Below, piece by piece: positions 44,200-52,033 of a stretch of DNA of 64,000 nt (positions are counted from its first letter, which is position 1; each line of letters opens with the position of its first letter). This DNA is from Rikenellaceae bacterium. Its GTDB lineage: Bacteria; Bacteroidota; Bacteroidia; Bacteroidales; Rikenellaceae. The notes under the pieces were generated by a model, which was not told the origin of the DNA, ran no database searches, and saw nothing but the letters and a program-made list of their open reading frames with translations. The translations under genes and the position numbers were made by a program. Location: NCBI GenBank assembly GCA_009783565.1, contig WRDF01000001.1, positions 186,001-250,000 of the forward strand, given 5' to 3'.

Positions 44200-45078
44200 A
44201 TGCAAAACGACTCACAAAATAACACCGCGCGGCGACCGGCCACCGGTGGCGGAAAGCCGGACGGGAGACCGCCCGCTTCGGGAGGACGGCCGCCCGGCAG
44301 TGGCGACGGATTGCCACGTATGCGCCTGCCGTTCGAACGACGCAAGATGGATTTTATGACGTGGGTCTATCTCCACCGCGCCGGTCTGAGCATGACCATC
44401 ATCACGTTCCTCGTTTTCGGTATCGCGCTCGTCTCGTGCCATATCAGTATGCGCTCGGCGAGTGTCATGACCGCCCTTATGATCGATTTCGACGAGCCTG
44501 AAAAGCTGAACGAACGCCCCGCGCCTGATCTTACACAACAACTCAACGCATACGACTATTCCAATGTCGCCAACCGGTTTTCCAACGAACATGCGGAATT
44601 GAACGCCAATCTGCGAGATGCCGCAGGCACGAACGTATCGCAGCTCTACGAACAGGCAGGAGCGCTGGGCGACCGTATCCGTAGCAATGCCCAGGCCTAT
44701 CACGACGGGCTGAATCAGGTAGATGCGATGCAGGGTGCACGCGACCGAGCGTCCGATACGAACAACGAGCGGCGGCAGGATTCGCGGGTGGACGGCACGG
44801 TAACGGTGAGCTTCTCATTCGAGAATCCCGTGCGTACGCGCGGACATCTCGTAGTTCCTGCCTATGTGTGCCAGGGCGGCGGGACGGTGGTGGTCAATGC
44901 CGAACTCGACCGTAACGGCTTTGTGACTTCGGCGACGGTCGATCGTTCGCGCTCTACGCCCGATGACTGTATGCACAGTACGGCTGTGCGCGCCGCCCGC
45001 AATTCGCGTTTTAATATCGACACCTCCGCGCCGACGCGCCATCGCGGAACGATAACCTACGTCTTCAAGCCACAGTAG
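44200..45078 (+). CDS. TonB-like single-pass membrane protein
   Basis: A 292-residue protein. The N-terminal 50 residues are Gly-Pro-Arg-rich and would be cytoplasmic; one membrane segment follows (AGLSMTIITFLVFGIALVSC); then a long periplasmic region rich in Asn, Gln and Ala (predicted helical, ANRFSNEHAELNANLRDAAG); the last 80 residues, VVNAELDRNGFVTSATVDRS to HRGTITYVFKPQ, resemble a TonB C-terminal domain, including the turn VRAARNSRFN. Unlike classical TonB the periplasmic spacer lacks Pro-Lys repeats and the cytoplasmic tail is long. Divergent from lpxC/fabZ. Confidence 0.7.
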   Translation: MQNDSQNNTARRPATGGGKPDGRPPASGGRPPGSGDGLPRMRLPFERRKMDFMTWVYLHRAGLSMTIITFLVFGIALVSCHISMRSASVMTALMIDFDEPEKLNERPAPDLTQQLNAYDYSNVANRFSNEHAELNANLRDAAGTNVSQLYEQAGALGDRIRSNAQAYHDGLNQVDAMQGARDRASDTNNERRQDSRVDGTVTVSFSFENPVRTRGHLVVPAYVCQGGGTVVVNAELDRNGFVTSATVDRSRSTPDDCMHSTAVRAARNSRFNIDTSAPTRHRGTITYVFKPQ

Positions 45079-45087
45079 GATCTTGTG

Positions 45088-45117
45088 GTTTCAGGCACGC
45101 CGACGGCGGTGTGGGCG
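45088..45117 (+). repeat. Dispersed GC-rich repeat, copy 2
   Basis: GTTTCAGGCACGCCGACGGC followed by GGTGTGGGCG. Inverted copy at 18687-18716. Confidence 0.6.
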
Positions 45118-45175
45118 CACGAGCATCGCAAGCTATGCAAGCCTTCGGGTTAGGCGCTGGTCTTTTGGGTGCGCT

Positions 45176-46093
45176 TTACTTTTTGTTTGCTTTTAATGAT
45201 TGTTTGATTAAACTTAAAATGTATTCTAAATCTTCATCTGTTCGCATTTGTATTTCATAGTCGCCATTTCCCCAATGACCTATCGAAGAAACGTCTCGGC
45301 AAAGCCCTTTCGGGTCATCAAGTTGTCCGTGCGGTAAGTTCAGCCACATTTTAAGCCCATTGCGTTGGATGCGAACATCAACCACATTTGTGCTTGCAAC
45401 AAATGCAATATACAGCTTTTTGGGCTTCACCTCCAAATTATCAAGATTGAGAATTGCGTTTTTAACTTTTTCGTAAAGTTCTTTTATTTCGGCAGTTGCA
45501 TTATCTAAGTGGTCTTGTTCAGTATAGACTTTTATCTCTTTTGTTACTTTTTCGATTGTTTCGTCTTGTCGGCTAATCGTTTTGACACTTTCTTGAGAAC
45601 CCGAGGTCTGGATTTGGTGGTAGCTTATTGTTTCATTGCCATACCTCTTAATTTCCCAAAGTTCAATTGGCAAGTCTTTGAAATTTATCGCCTCTTTTTG
45701 GTATGTTGTAAAATTTGGCGAAACAAAAATCACTCTTGATTGTGACCAATCAATATCGTCACGTTTCAGTGCATCTTTGCAGTTTTCATTGTATTCGAGT
45801 ATAAAGTCGGCTTTATTGTTAAGCATAAGTGATAAATACGCATATCCTTGATCGATAACGCTGAAACTTTTATCTCGTTTATATTCAATGATTACAAAGC
45901 TTAAAGCATCTTTATCAAACGCCAATGTGTCAATGCGAAAATTATTAAGCGTAAATTCAGAGCGAACAAAATTGAGACCGAAAACCTTTGTGAGATTTTG
46001 TTCTGTCAATTCTTGAATTTCCTTTTCAAGTCTGAAAGGCAATTCCTTTATTTGTTCAAGTTTACTGCCTTTACCTATGCTAAAAAGTGCCAT
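45176..46093 (-). CDS. DUF5655 protein with predicted PD-(D/E)xK nuclease-like N-terminal domain
   Basis: A 305-residue protein. The N-terminal half has NNFRIDTLAFD (Asp 55) and FVIIEYKRDKSFSVIDQGYA (Glu 70, Lys 72), the D...ExK arrangement of restriction-like nucleases. The C-terminal half (IKELYEKVKNAIL to LIKQSLKANKK, with FVASTNVVDVRIQRNGLKMW and IGHWGNGDYEIQM) matches DUF5655. Such proteins are scattered in genomes and are often found near restriction or defence genes, but no partner is seen here. The gene is far more AT-rich than TonB-like and pgk genes beside it, suggesting acquisition. Function inferred only. Confidence 0.8.
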   Translation of the reverse strand: MALFSIGKGSKLEQIKELPFRLEKEIQELTEQNLTKVFGLNFVRSEFTLNNFRIDTLAFDKDALSFVIIEYKRDKSFSVIDQGYAYLSLMLNNKADFILEYNENCKDALKRDDIDWSQSRVIFVSPNFTTYQKEAINFKDLPIELWEIKRYGNETISYHQIQTSGSQESVKTISRQDETIEKVTKEIKVYTEQDHLDNATAEIKELYEKVKNAILNLDNLEVKPKKLYIAFVASTNVVDVRIQRNGLKMWLNLPHGQLDDPKGLCRDVSSIGHWGNGDYEIQMRTDEDLEYILSLIKQSLKANKK

Positions 46094-46138
46094 TTAACTT
46101 GCTTTTATTATCGCTCACTTTTCGATTAACTGCAGCAC

Positions 46139-47398
46139 CTACTCTTTTCGTATCGCCGCCACGCCCGGAAGTTCTTTGCCCTCCATGTATTCCAGCAACG
46201 CGCCGCCACCGGTCGAAACGTAGCTCACCTGCGAGGCCAGCCCGAATTTATTGATTGCCGCGACCGAATCGCCGCCGCCGACAAGCGTGTAAGCTCCGCC
46301 GGCCGTTGCGCGTGCGATAGCCTCTGCCACCGCGCGCGTGCCGCTCTCGAACGCCGGCATCTCGAAAACTCCCACCGGCCCGTTCCACAATATGGTGCGG
46401 CATTTCATTATATGATCGGTGAATGTCTGCACCGCCTCCGGTCCTATGTCAAGCCCCTGCCATCCGCTTGGAATACCGTTCGAGCGGTAAATACGCGTCT
46501 CGGCATCTTCCGCAAAGCGGTCGGCACACACAGAGTCCTGCGCCAGCAGCAGTAACACGCCTTTGAATTCGGCCTTGCGGATAATGTCGCGCGCGGTTTC
46601 GAACATCTCGGGCTCGCAGATGCTGTCACCCACCTTTCCGCACATCGCGGCCATAAACGTGTAGGTCATCCCGCCGCCGATAATAAGCATATCGACCTTG
46701 TCCAACAGATTCTCGATGATCGTGATCTTGGACGAAACCTTCGATCCGCCGATGATCGCCGCATACGGACGTTCGGGGTATTGCATCACGAGGTCTATCG
46801 CTTTCAGTTCGTCTTCCATTACATAGCCGAACATTTTGTCCTGCGGGAAATAGTCGGCGATCAGAGCCGTCGAAGCATGGGCGCGGTGCGCCGTGCCGAA
46901 AGCGTCGTTTATATATACGTCGGCAAACGACGCCAGGCGCTTTGTAAACTCCTTTTGCGATTCCTTTACGGCTTTCTTCGCCGCAGTTTTTTCCTCGTCC
47001 GTCACCGTATCGGCCAGCCCGCGCGGTTTGCCCTCCTCCTCCGCATAATAGCGCAGGTTTTCGAGCAGCAGCACCTCGCCCGCTTTCAGGTTTTTCGCCT
47101 TTTGTGCAGCCTCGTCGCCGACGGGATCGGGCGCAAAATCGACCTTCACGCCGAGAAGTTTTTCGACGGTCGGCAGAATCTGCCGCACCGAATATTTCTC
47201 ATCGAACCCTTTCGGCCGCCCCAGGTGGGTCATCAAAATCACCGCGCCACCGCTGTCCAGCACCTTTCGGATCGTCGGTATCGCCGCGCGGATACGCGTA
47301 TCGTCGGTTACGTTGCCCGCCGCGTCGAGCGGCACGTTGAAATCGACGCGAATAATCGCCCGCTTGCCGCTAAAATCATAAGTGTCAATCGTTTTCAT
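46139..47398 (-). CDS. pgk: Phosphoglycerate kinase
   Basis: Glycolytic kinase making ATP and 3-phosphoglycerate. 419 residues: [68 protein letters not shown]-like [20 protein letters not shown], and the C-terminal [14 protein letters not shown] and [20 protein letters not shown]. An insert around 120-150 is common in Bacteroidota. The start at 47398 is the normal MKTIDTY; the upstream frame to 47452 is leader. Confidence 0.97.
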   Translation of the reverse strand: MKTIDTYDFSGKRAIIRVDFNVPLDAAGNVTDDTRIRAAIPTIRKVLDSGGAVILMTHLGRPKGFDEKYSVRQILPTVEKLLGVKVDFAPDPVGDEAAQKAKNLKAGEVLLLENLRYYAEEEGKPRGLADTVTDEEKTAAKKAVKESQKEFTKRLASFADVYINDAFGTAHRAHASTALIADYFPQDKMFGYVMEDELKAIDLVMQYPERPYAAIIGGSKVSSKITIIENLLDKVDMLIIGGGMTYTFMAAMCGKVGDSICEPEMFETARDIIRKAEFKGVLLLLAQDSVCADRFAEDAETRIYRSNGIPSGWQGLDIGPEAVQTFTDHIMKCRTILWNGPVGVFEMPAFESGTRAVAEAIARATAGGAYTLVGGGDSVAAINKFGLASQVSYVSTGGGALLEYMEGKELPGVAAIRKE

Positions 47399-47456
47399 AA
47401 TAAATTTCGGATCATAAAGGGATATTCGACACCTAATCAGTGTCAATGGCACAGAA

Positions 47457-47933
47457 TTATTCCTCCCGCAGCCTCTCCACCTCCACCTGGCGCGAGAAGA
47501 CCTCGCTCAGCGAGATGAATGTCTCGGTGTCGGCGACCGACGGAATATTCAGGATACGATTGAAAAGCGTGTTCATCAGATGAGTGTTGTCCACGCAATA
47601 AATCTTAATCAGAATATTGTACTTGCCCGTAGTGAAGTGGCACTCGACGACTTCGGGCACTTCTTGCAGCCGTTTCACCGTCTCGTAGTTCATCGATGCG
47701 TCGGAAATCTTTACGCCGATAAAGGCGCACATATCGAATCCCAAGCTCTTCGGATCGACTTCCAGACGCGAGCCGAGAATAACCCCTGCGTCGTCCAGTT
47801 TCTTGACCCTCTGATGTATCGCCGCTCCCGAAATGCCGCACTCGCGCGCAATTTCGAGAAACGGCATCCGCGCGTTCTTGATAAGATACCCCAATATCTT
47901 GCGGTCTATCGCGTCTATCGTAACTTTTGACAT
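47457..47933 (-). CDS. Lrp/AsnC family transcriptional regulator
   Basis: A 158-residue protein: N-terminal helix-turn-helix ([40 protein letters not shown]) and C-terminal RAM/AsnC ligand domain ([40 protein letters not shown]). It starts 15 nt after the stop of kbl, so it is co-transcribed with it and probably controls amino-acid genes, perhaps kbl itself. The effector is unknown. Confidence 0.93.
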   Translation of the reverse strand: MSKVTIDAIDRKILGYLIKNARMPFLEIARECGISGAAIHQRVKKLDDAGVILGSRLEVDPKSLGFDMCAFIGVKISDASMNYETVKRLQEVPEVVECHFTTGKYNILIKIYCVDNTHLMNTLFNRILNIPSVADTETFISLSEVFSRQVEVERLREE

Positions 47934-47948
47934 TGTCGTAATATCGTT

Positions 47949-49136
47949 TTATTTCAACACTCCGAGTTCTTTACCCACTTTTGTGAACGCAGCGATGCAC
48001 CTGTCCAGATGCTCGGCCTTGTGTCCGGCCGAAACCTGCACACGGATGCGCGCCTGCCCTTTCGGCACTACCGGATAGTAGAATCCGATCACATAAATCC
48101 CTTCGTCCAGCAGGCGCGAGGCGAACTCCTGCGACAGTTTCGCATCATAGAGCATCACGGCGCAAATGGCCGACTGCGTGGGCTTTATGTCGAATCCGGC
48201 GGCGAGCATCCCCTTGCGGAAATGATCGATGTTGGCCGCGAGGCGCGCGTGCAGTGCATCCGACTCGCCCAGCATGCGAAACATTTCGAGCGATGCGCCC
48301 ACTATTGCAGGCGGTATCGAGTTCGAGAAGAGATAGGGGCGCGAGCGCTGGCGCAGTATCTCGATGATTTCGCGACGCCCTGTCGTAAACCCGCCGATCC
48401 CGCCGCCCATCGCTTTGCCGAGCGTTCCGGTGATTATGTCCACGTCGCCACGACAGTTAAAAAGCTCCGTCACGCCGCGACCCGTTGCGCCGACCACGCC
48501 TGCCGAGTGGCACTCATCGACCATCACCAGCGCGTCGTACTTCTCAGCGAGTTCCATGATCCTGCCCATCGGCGCGACGTTGCCGTCCATCGAGAACACG
48601 CCGTCGGTGACGATAATGCGGAAACGCTGCGCCTGCGCCAATTTCAGACAATTCTCCAACTCCTCCATATCGGCGTTGGCGTAGCGGTAGCGCATCGCTT
48701 TACACAGCCGCACGCCATCGATTATCGAGGCGTGGTTCAGCGAGTCGGAAATTATGGCATCCTGCTCGCCCATCAGCGGCTCGAAAACTCCGGCATTGGC
48801 GTCGAAGCATGCGGCGTAAAGGATAGTGTCCTCCGTTCCGAAATAATCTGCAATGGCGCGTTCCAGCTCCTTGTGGATGTCCTGCGTGCCGCAAATGAAA
48901 CGCACGCTCGACATGCCGAACCCACGCTCGTCCATCGCCTCTTTTGCCGCCTCGACAAGACGCGGATTGTCCGAAAGCCCCAGATAGTTGTTGGCGCAGA
49001 AGTTAAGCACACGTTTCCCGCCCACTTCGATCTCGGCGTGCTGGGGCGATTCGATAATACGCTCGGTCTTATAAAGCCCAGCCTCGCGTATGGCGGCGAT
49101 CTCTTCCCGCAGAAATTCCTGAAATTTGCCGTACAT
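47949..49136 (-). CDS. kbl: Glycine C-acetyltransferase (2-amino-3-ketobutyrate CoA ligase)
   Basis: PLP enzyme that cleaves 2-amino-3-ketobutyrate to glycine and acetyl-CoA in threonine breakdown. 395 residues with NFCANNYLGLSDNPRLVEAA, VRFICGTQDIHKELERAIAD, VDECHSAGVVGATGRG and the PLP Lys in DIITGTLGKAMGGGIGGF. The family also includes KBL-like serine palmitoyltransferases, but MYGKFQEFLREEI and the length fit kbl. A TACCTTTG box at 49180-49187 gives a leader of about 45 nt. No tdh gene is in the window. Confidence 0.93.
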   Translation of the reverse strand: MYGKFQEFLREEIAAIREAGLYKTERIIESPQHAEIEVGGKRVLNFCANNYLGLSDNPRLVEAAKEAMDERGFGMSSVRFICGTQDIHKELERAIADYFGTEDTILYAACFDANAGVFEPLMGEQDAIISDSLNHASIIDGVRLCKAMRYRYANADMEELENCLKLAQAQRFRIIVTDGVFSMDGNVAPMGRIMELAEKYDALVMVDECHSAGVVGATGRGVTELFNCRGDVDIITGTLGKAMGGGIGGFTTGRREIIEILRQRSRPYLFSNSIPPAIVGASLEMFRMLGESDALHARLAANIDHFRKGMLAAGFDIKPTQSAICAVMLYDAKLSQEFASRLLDEGIYVIGFYYPVVPKGQARIRVQVSAGHKAEHLDRCIAAFTKVGKELGVLK

Positions 49137-49179
49137 AATTTCGTGATTTTTTAAGGTGGTATTGCTTACGAATTGTTAG

Positions 49180-49187
49180 CAAAGGTA
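49180..49187 (-). promoter_or_regulatory. Bacteroidota -7 box of kbl
   Basis: Minus-strand TACCTTTG, about 44 nt upstream of the kbl ATG. Confidence 0.6.
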
Positions 49188-49240
49188 TAGTATTTTGCCA
49201 AAAAAACGTTCACGTGCACAAAGTTTATTCGACGAAGTCG

Positions 49241-49248
49241 TACCTTTG
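49241..49248 (+). promoter_or_regulatory. Bacteroidota -7 box of the methyltransferase gene
   Basis: TACCTTTG, 6 nt before the ATG at 49255. There is no other ATG before the SAM-binding region, so the mRNA would be nearly leaderless. Confidence 0.6.
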
Positions 49249-49254
49249 TAACTT

Positions 49255-50031
49255 ATGAAAAGTAAAAATCAGACCGCCGAGCGCGTTTCACACGTCGATG
49301 CGTCGGATAATTTCGTGTTCCGCCGTTCGGAACTCGTCTATCGCGAAGCGGCGCGCATGTTGCACGGCGACGTGCTCGAAATAGGCACGGGGAGCGGCTA
49401 CGGTACGGCGATCGTCGCGCCCCGCGTGGCGACTCTCACCACTATCGATAAGCACGATACGGCGGCAGTCATAGAAGGGGTGAATGTCCGGTTTCGCCGG
49501 ATGCGCGTGCCGCCGCTCGACTTTGCCGACCGGTCGTTCGACTGTGTGGTGACTTTTCAGGTGGTGGAACACATACGGCGCGACAGCGAACTGCTGCGCG
49601 AAATCTGGCGCGTTCTGCGCCCCAGCGGATTGCTGATCATCTCGACGCCCAACCGCCCGATGTCGCTCACGCGCAACCCCTGGCACGTACGCGAATACAC
49701 AGCCGCCGAGTTCGAGACGTTACTGCACGGTGCAGGTTTCGGCCTCTTGGAGGCGATGGGCGTTTTCGGAAACGGGCGGGTAATGGAGTATTACGAAAAC
49801 AATCGTCGGAGCGTGGCGCGCATTGCACGGTTTGACGTACTTAGGCTGCAAAAGTGGCTTCCGCGCATCTTGCTGCGTCTGCCCTACGACATTCTGAACC
49901 GCATGAACCGCCGTCGACTGCTGCGTGCCGACGAAACGCTCGCAGCAGGGATTTCAACGGACGATTATTATCTCGCACCCATTGCCGACGGGGCGTTCGA
50001 CCTTTTTTACACGGCTCGAAAAGAGGCATAA
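49255..50031 (+). CDS. Class I SAM-dependent methyltransferase (Methyltransf_11/25 type)
   Basis: A 258-residue protein: motif I VLEIGTGSGYGTAIVAPRV, motif II LTTIDKHD, acidic motif DFADRSFDCVVTFQVVEHIR, post-motif VLRPSGLLIISTPNRPMSLT. The C-terminal part is an alpha-helical lid with FGNGRVMEYYENNRRSVARI. The HIRRD and STPNRP elements are common in small-molecule, glycan or lipid methyltransferases. The substrate is not evident. Ends 35 nt upstream of the pseudouridine synthase gene. Confidence 0.9.
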   Translation: MKSKNQTAERVSHVDASDNFVFRRSELVYREAARMLHGDVLEIGTGSGYGTAIVAPRVATLTTIDKHDTAAVIEGVNVRFRRMRVPPLDFADRSFDCVVTFQVVEHIRRDSELLREIWRVLRPSGLLIISTPNRPMSLTRNPWHVREYTAAEFETLLHGAGFGLLEAMGVFGNGRVMEYYENNRRSVARIARFDVLRLQKWLPRILLRLPYDILNRMNRRRLLRADETLAAGISTDDYYLAPIADGAFDLFYTARKEA

Positions 50032-50066
50032 AATTTGTTTGTATTTATTTAAAACACCCAACCATT

Positions 50067-51413
50067 ATGGACAAAAAAGACCCCGAAAACAGGGAGAAAC
50101 GCGACTTCAATCGCGAAGATTCAGGTCGCCGTAACGACAGCAAACCTTTTACGCCGTTCGCCAAAGACAAGCGTGCACGCATAACCCACGCCGAAAAAAA
50201 TGAGCCGCGCCGACGCGAGCATAGCGAGAACCACGATTCGCCACGCCCACCGCGCGAGAATGGGCCAAAACCTTACAGGCGCGAGGAGATCGTGCGCAAG
50301 CCGGCTTCTTCGGATGGCCGCCGCCGTTCCTACAACCCCAATTTCACGCCCGACAACAAGTTTCGCGAAAACGACCGGTTCAACCGCACCGACGATAAAC
50401 CGCGTACTGCCGCAGGCCGCGAGCGCATCGGCGGCTATAAACCGCATGGCGAACGGCCGGAGCGCGATTTCAACCGCGCCGATTCTCCCCGTCCTGCGAG
50501 GAAACCCTACGGCGACAAGCCTTACGGAGATAAGCCGCGCGGCGCGAAACCGCCATACAAAAAGTTCGAGAAAAAAGGCGACAGGCCGTTCGAGAAAAAA
50601 TTTGACAAAAAGTTCGATAAAAAGCCACACGCCAAGAGATCCGACCATGGACGTTATTCCGACGGTACGTATCCGGCATTTACGCCGCCCGAAATTTCGG
50701 ACGAAATCCGCCTGAACCGCTATATAGCCGCAGCGGGTAAAAGTTCGCGCCGCGAAGCCGACGAGATGATCCGCGCGGGCCGCGTAAAGGTGAACGGCGA
50801 TGTGGTCACCGAAATGGGCGCTAAGATTTCTGCCCACGACGTGGTGCGCGTCGACGGCGAGGTGATCAGCAGCGAGAAGAAGGTTTATATAATTATGAAT
50901 AAGCCCAAGGGATTTGTCACCACGCTGGAAGACCCGCACGCAGAAAAAACGGTGATGGACCTGCTGAAAAACTCGTGTACGGAGCGCGTCTATCCCGTGG
51001 GGAGGCTCGACAAGAACAGTCTCGGCGTGTTATTGATCACCAATGACGGCGACCTGACCACGCAGCTCACGCATCCGTCGCATAACAAGAAAAAGATATA
51101 TCAGGTGCTGCTCGACAAGCCGCTGACGCGGGCCGACATGCAGAAGATACTCGACAGCATCGTGCTCGAAGACGGCCCAATAACCGCCGATGCCATCGAC
51201 TACGTCAGCGAGAGCAAGAAAGAGATAGGCATCGAGGTGCATTCCGGCCGCAACCGCATCGTGCGCCGTATTTTCGAGTTCCTGGGCTACAAGGTACAGA
51301 AACTCGATCGCGTATATTTCGCAGGCCTCACGAAGAAAAATTTGAAGCGCGGCCAATGGCGATTCCTAACTCCGAAGGAAGTGGGGGTATTGAAAAGCGG
51401 GATGTATGAGTAA
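50067..51413 (+). CDS. RluB/RsuA-type pseudouridine synthase with charged N-terminal tail
   Basis: A 448-residue protein. Residues 1-210 are a disordered Arg-Lys-Asp-Pro-rich tail with short repeats (YGDKP, FEKKFDKKFDKK). Residues about 215-275 are an S4 RNA-binding domain (IRLNRYIAAAGKSSRREADE). The catalytic domain has VYPVGRLDKNSLGVLLITND with the catalytic Asp, and GRNRIVRRIFEFLGYKVQKL. This suits the RluB/RluE/RsuA branch acting on rRNA. Long basic tails are frequent in Bacteroidota members. The start at 50067 (MDKKDPEN) is preferred; the frame upstream overlaps the methyltransferase gene. Confidence 0.92.
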   Translation: MDKKDPENREKRDFNREDSGRRNDSKPFTPFAKDKRARITHAEKNEPRRREHSENHDSPRPPRENGPKPYRREEIVRKPASSDGRRRSYNPNFTPDNKFRENDRFNRTDDKPRTAAGRERIGGYKPHGERPERDFNRADSPRPARKPYGDKPYGDKPRGAKPPYKKFEKKGDRPFEKKFDKKFDKKPHAKRSDHGRYSDGTYPAFTPPEISDEIRLNRYIAAAGKSSRREADEMIRAGRVKVNGDVVTEMGAKISAHDVVRVDGEVISSEKKVYIIMNKPKGFVTTLEDPHAEKTVMDLLKNSCTERVYPVGRLDKNSLGVLLITNDGDLTTQLTHPSHNKKKIYQVLLDKPLTRADMQKILDSIVLEDGPITADAIDYVSESKKEIGIEVHSGRNRIVRRIFEFLGYKVQKLDRVYFAGLTKKNLKRGQWRFLTPKEVGVLKSGMYE

Positions 51414-51431
51414 CACGCGCGCATGGTTTCC
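51413..51431. repeat. CGCG palindrome element at the pseudouridine synthase stop
   Basis: ACACGCGCGCATGG then TTTCC, overlapping the stop codon. One base departs from the palindrome. Confidence 0.6.
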
Positions 51432-51460
51432 AATTCTTTGTCATAACCGGCTTTTGAACT

Positions 51461-51904
51461 ATGAGAATCGAGCAAATCACGACCGATAAAAAGCGATTCC
51501 TCGACCTGCTGCTGCTGGCAGACGAGCAGGAGAGTATGATCGACCGCTATCTGGACGACGGAGATGTATTCGCGCTGTACGATGTAGACCTGAAAAGCAT
51601 CTGCGTTGTCGTGTCGGTAGGTGAGGGCGATTGTGAACTGAAAAATATTGCAACGCGCGAAAAATATCAGGGACGGGGATACGGCAGAACTTTGCTCGAA
51701 TTCATCTTTGACCACTATCGGGGCAAGTATGACGCAATTTTTGTCGGGACGGGCGAAAGCCCCCGCATACTGTCATTTTACGGAAGGTGCGGATTTGAAC
51801 TGTCGCATCGCGTAAAGAACTTTTTTACCGACAATTACGACCACCCGATGTTTGAAGAGGGAGTACAGCTTGTCGATATGGTCTACTTGAAGAGGGGTTT
51901 GTAG
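51461..51904 (+). CDS. GNAT family N-acetyltransferase
   Basis: A 147-residue single-domain acetyltransferase. The acetyl-CoA loop is [20 protein letters not shown] (Q/R-x-x-G-x-G/A), preceded by strand CELKNIATR, followed by [20 protein letters not shown]. The substrate is unknown. It follows the pseudouridine synthase by 47 nt and is followed by family A repeat DNA. Confidence 0.88.
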   Translation: MRIEQITTDKKRFLDLLLLADEQESMIDRYLDDGDVFALYDVDLKSICVVVSVGEGDCELKNIATREKYQGRGYGRTLLEFIFDHYRGKYDAIFVGTGESPRILSFYGRCGFELSHRVKNFFTDNYDHPMFEEGVQLVDMVYLKRGL

Positions 51905-51923
51905 GAAAATTCTCTCACGCGCG

Positions 51924-52001
51924 CGTCATTGCGAGGGCTGGAAAGCCCAAGCAATCCAGAGAAACAAATGGATTGCTTCGCCTTTCAGGCTCGCAATGAC
52001 G
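51924..52001. repeat. Intergenic palindromic repeat, family A (copy 4)
   Basis: CGTCATTGCGAGGGC at the left end, GCTCGCAATGACG at the right, inner AAGCAATCCA and TGGATTGCTT around a short A-rich loop. A TCACGCGCGCG stretch touches its left end. Confidence 0.83.
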
Positions 52002-52033
52002 ATATGTCACAGAATTCGTAATTCGTAATTGAA

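Noticed and set aside
49854-50066. N-terminal extension of the pseudouridine synthase from 49854
   Set aside because: It overlaps the 3' end of the methyltransferase in another frame; the ATG at 50067 follows a clear intergenic gap.
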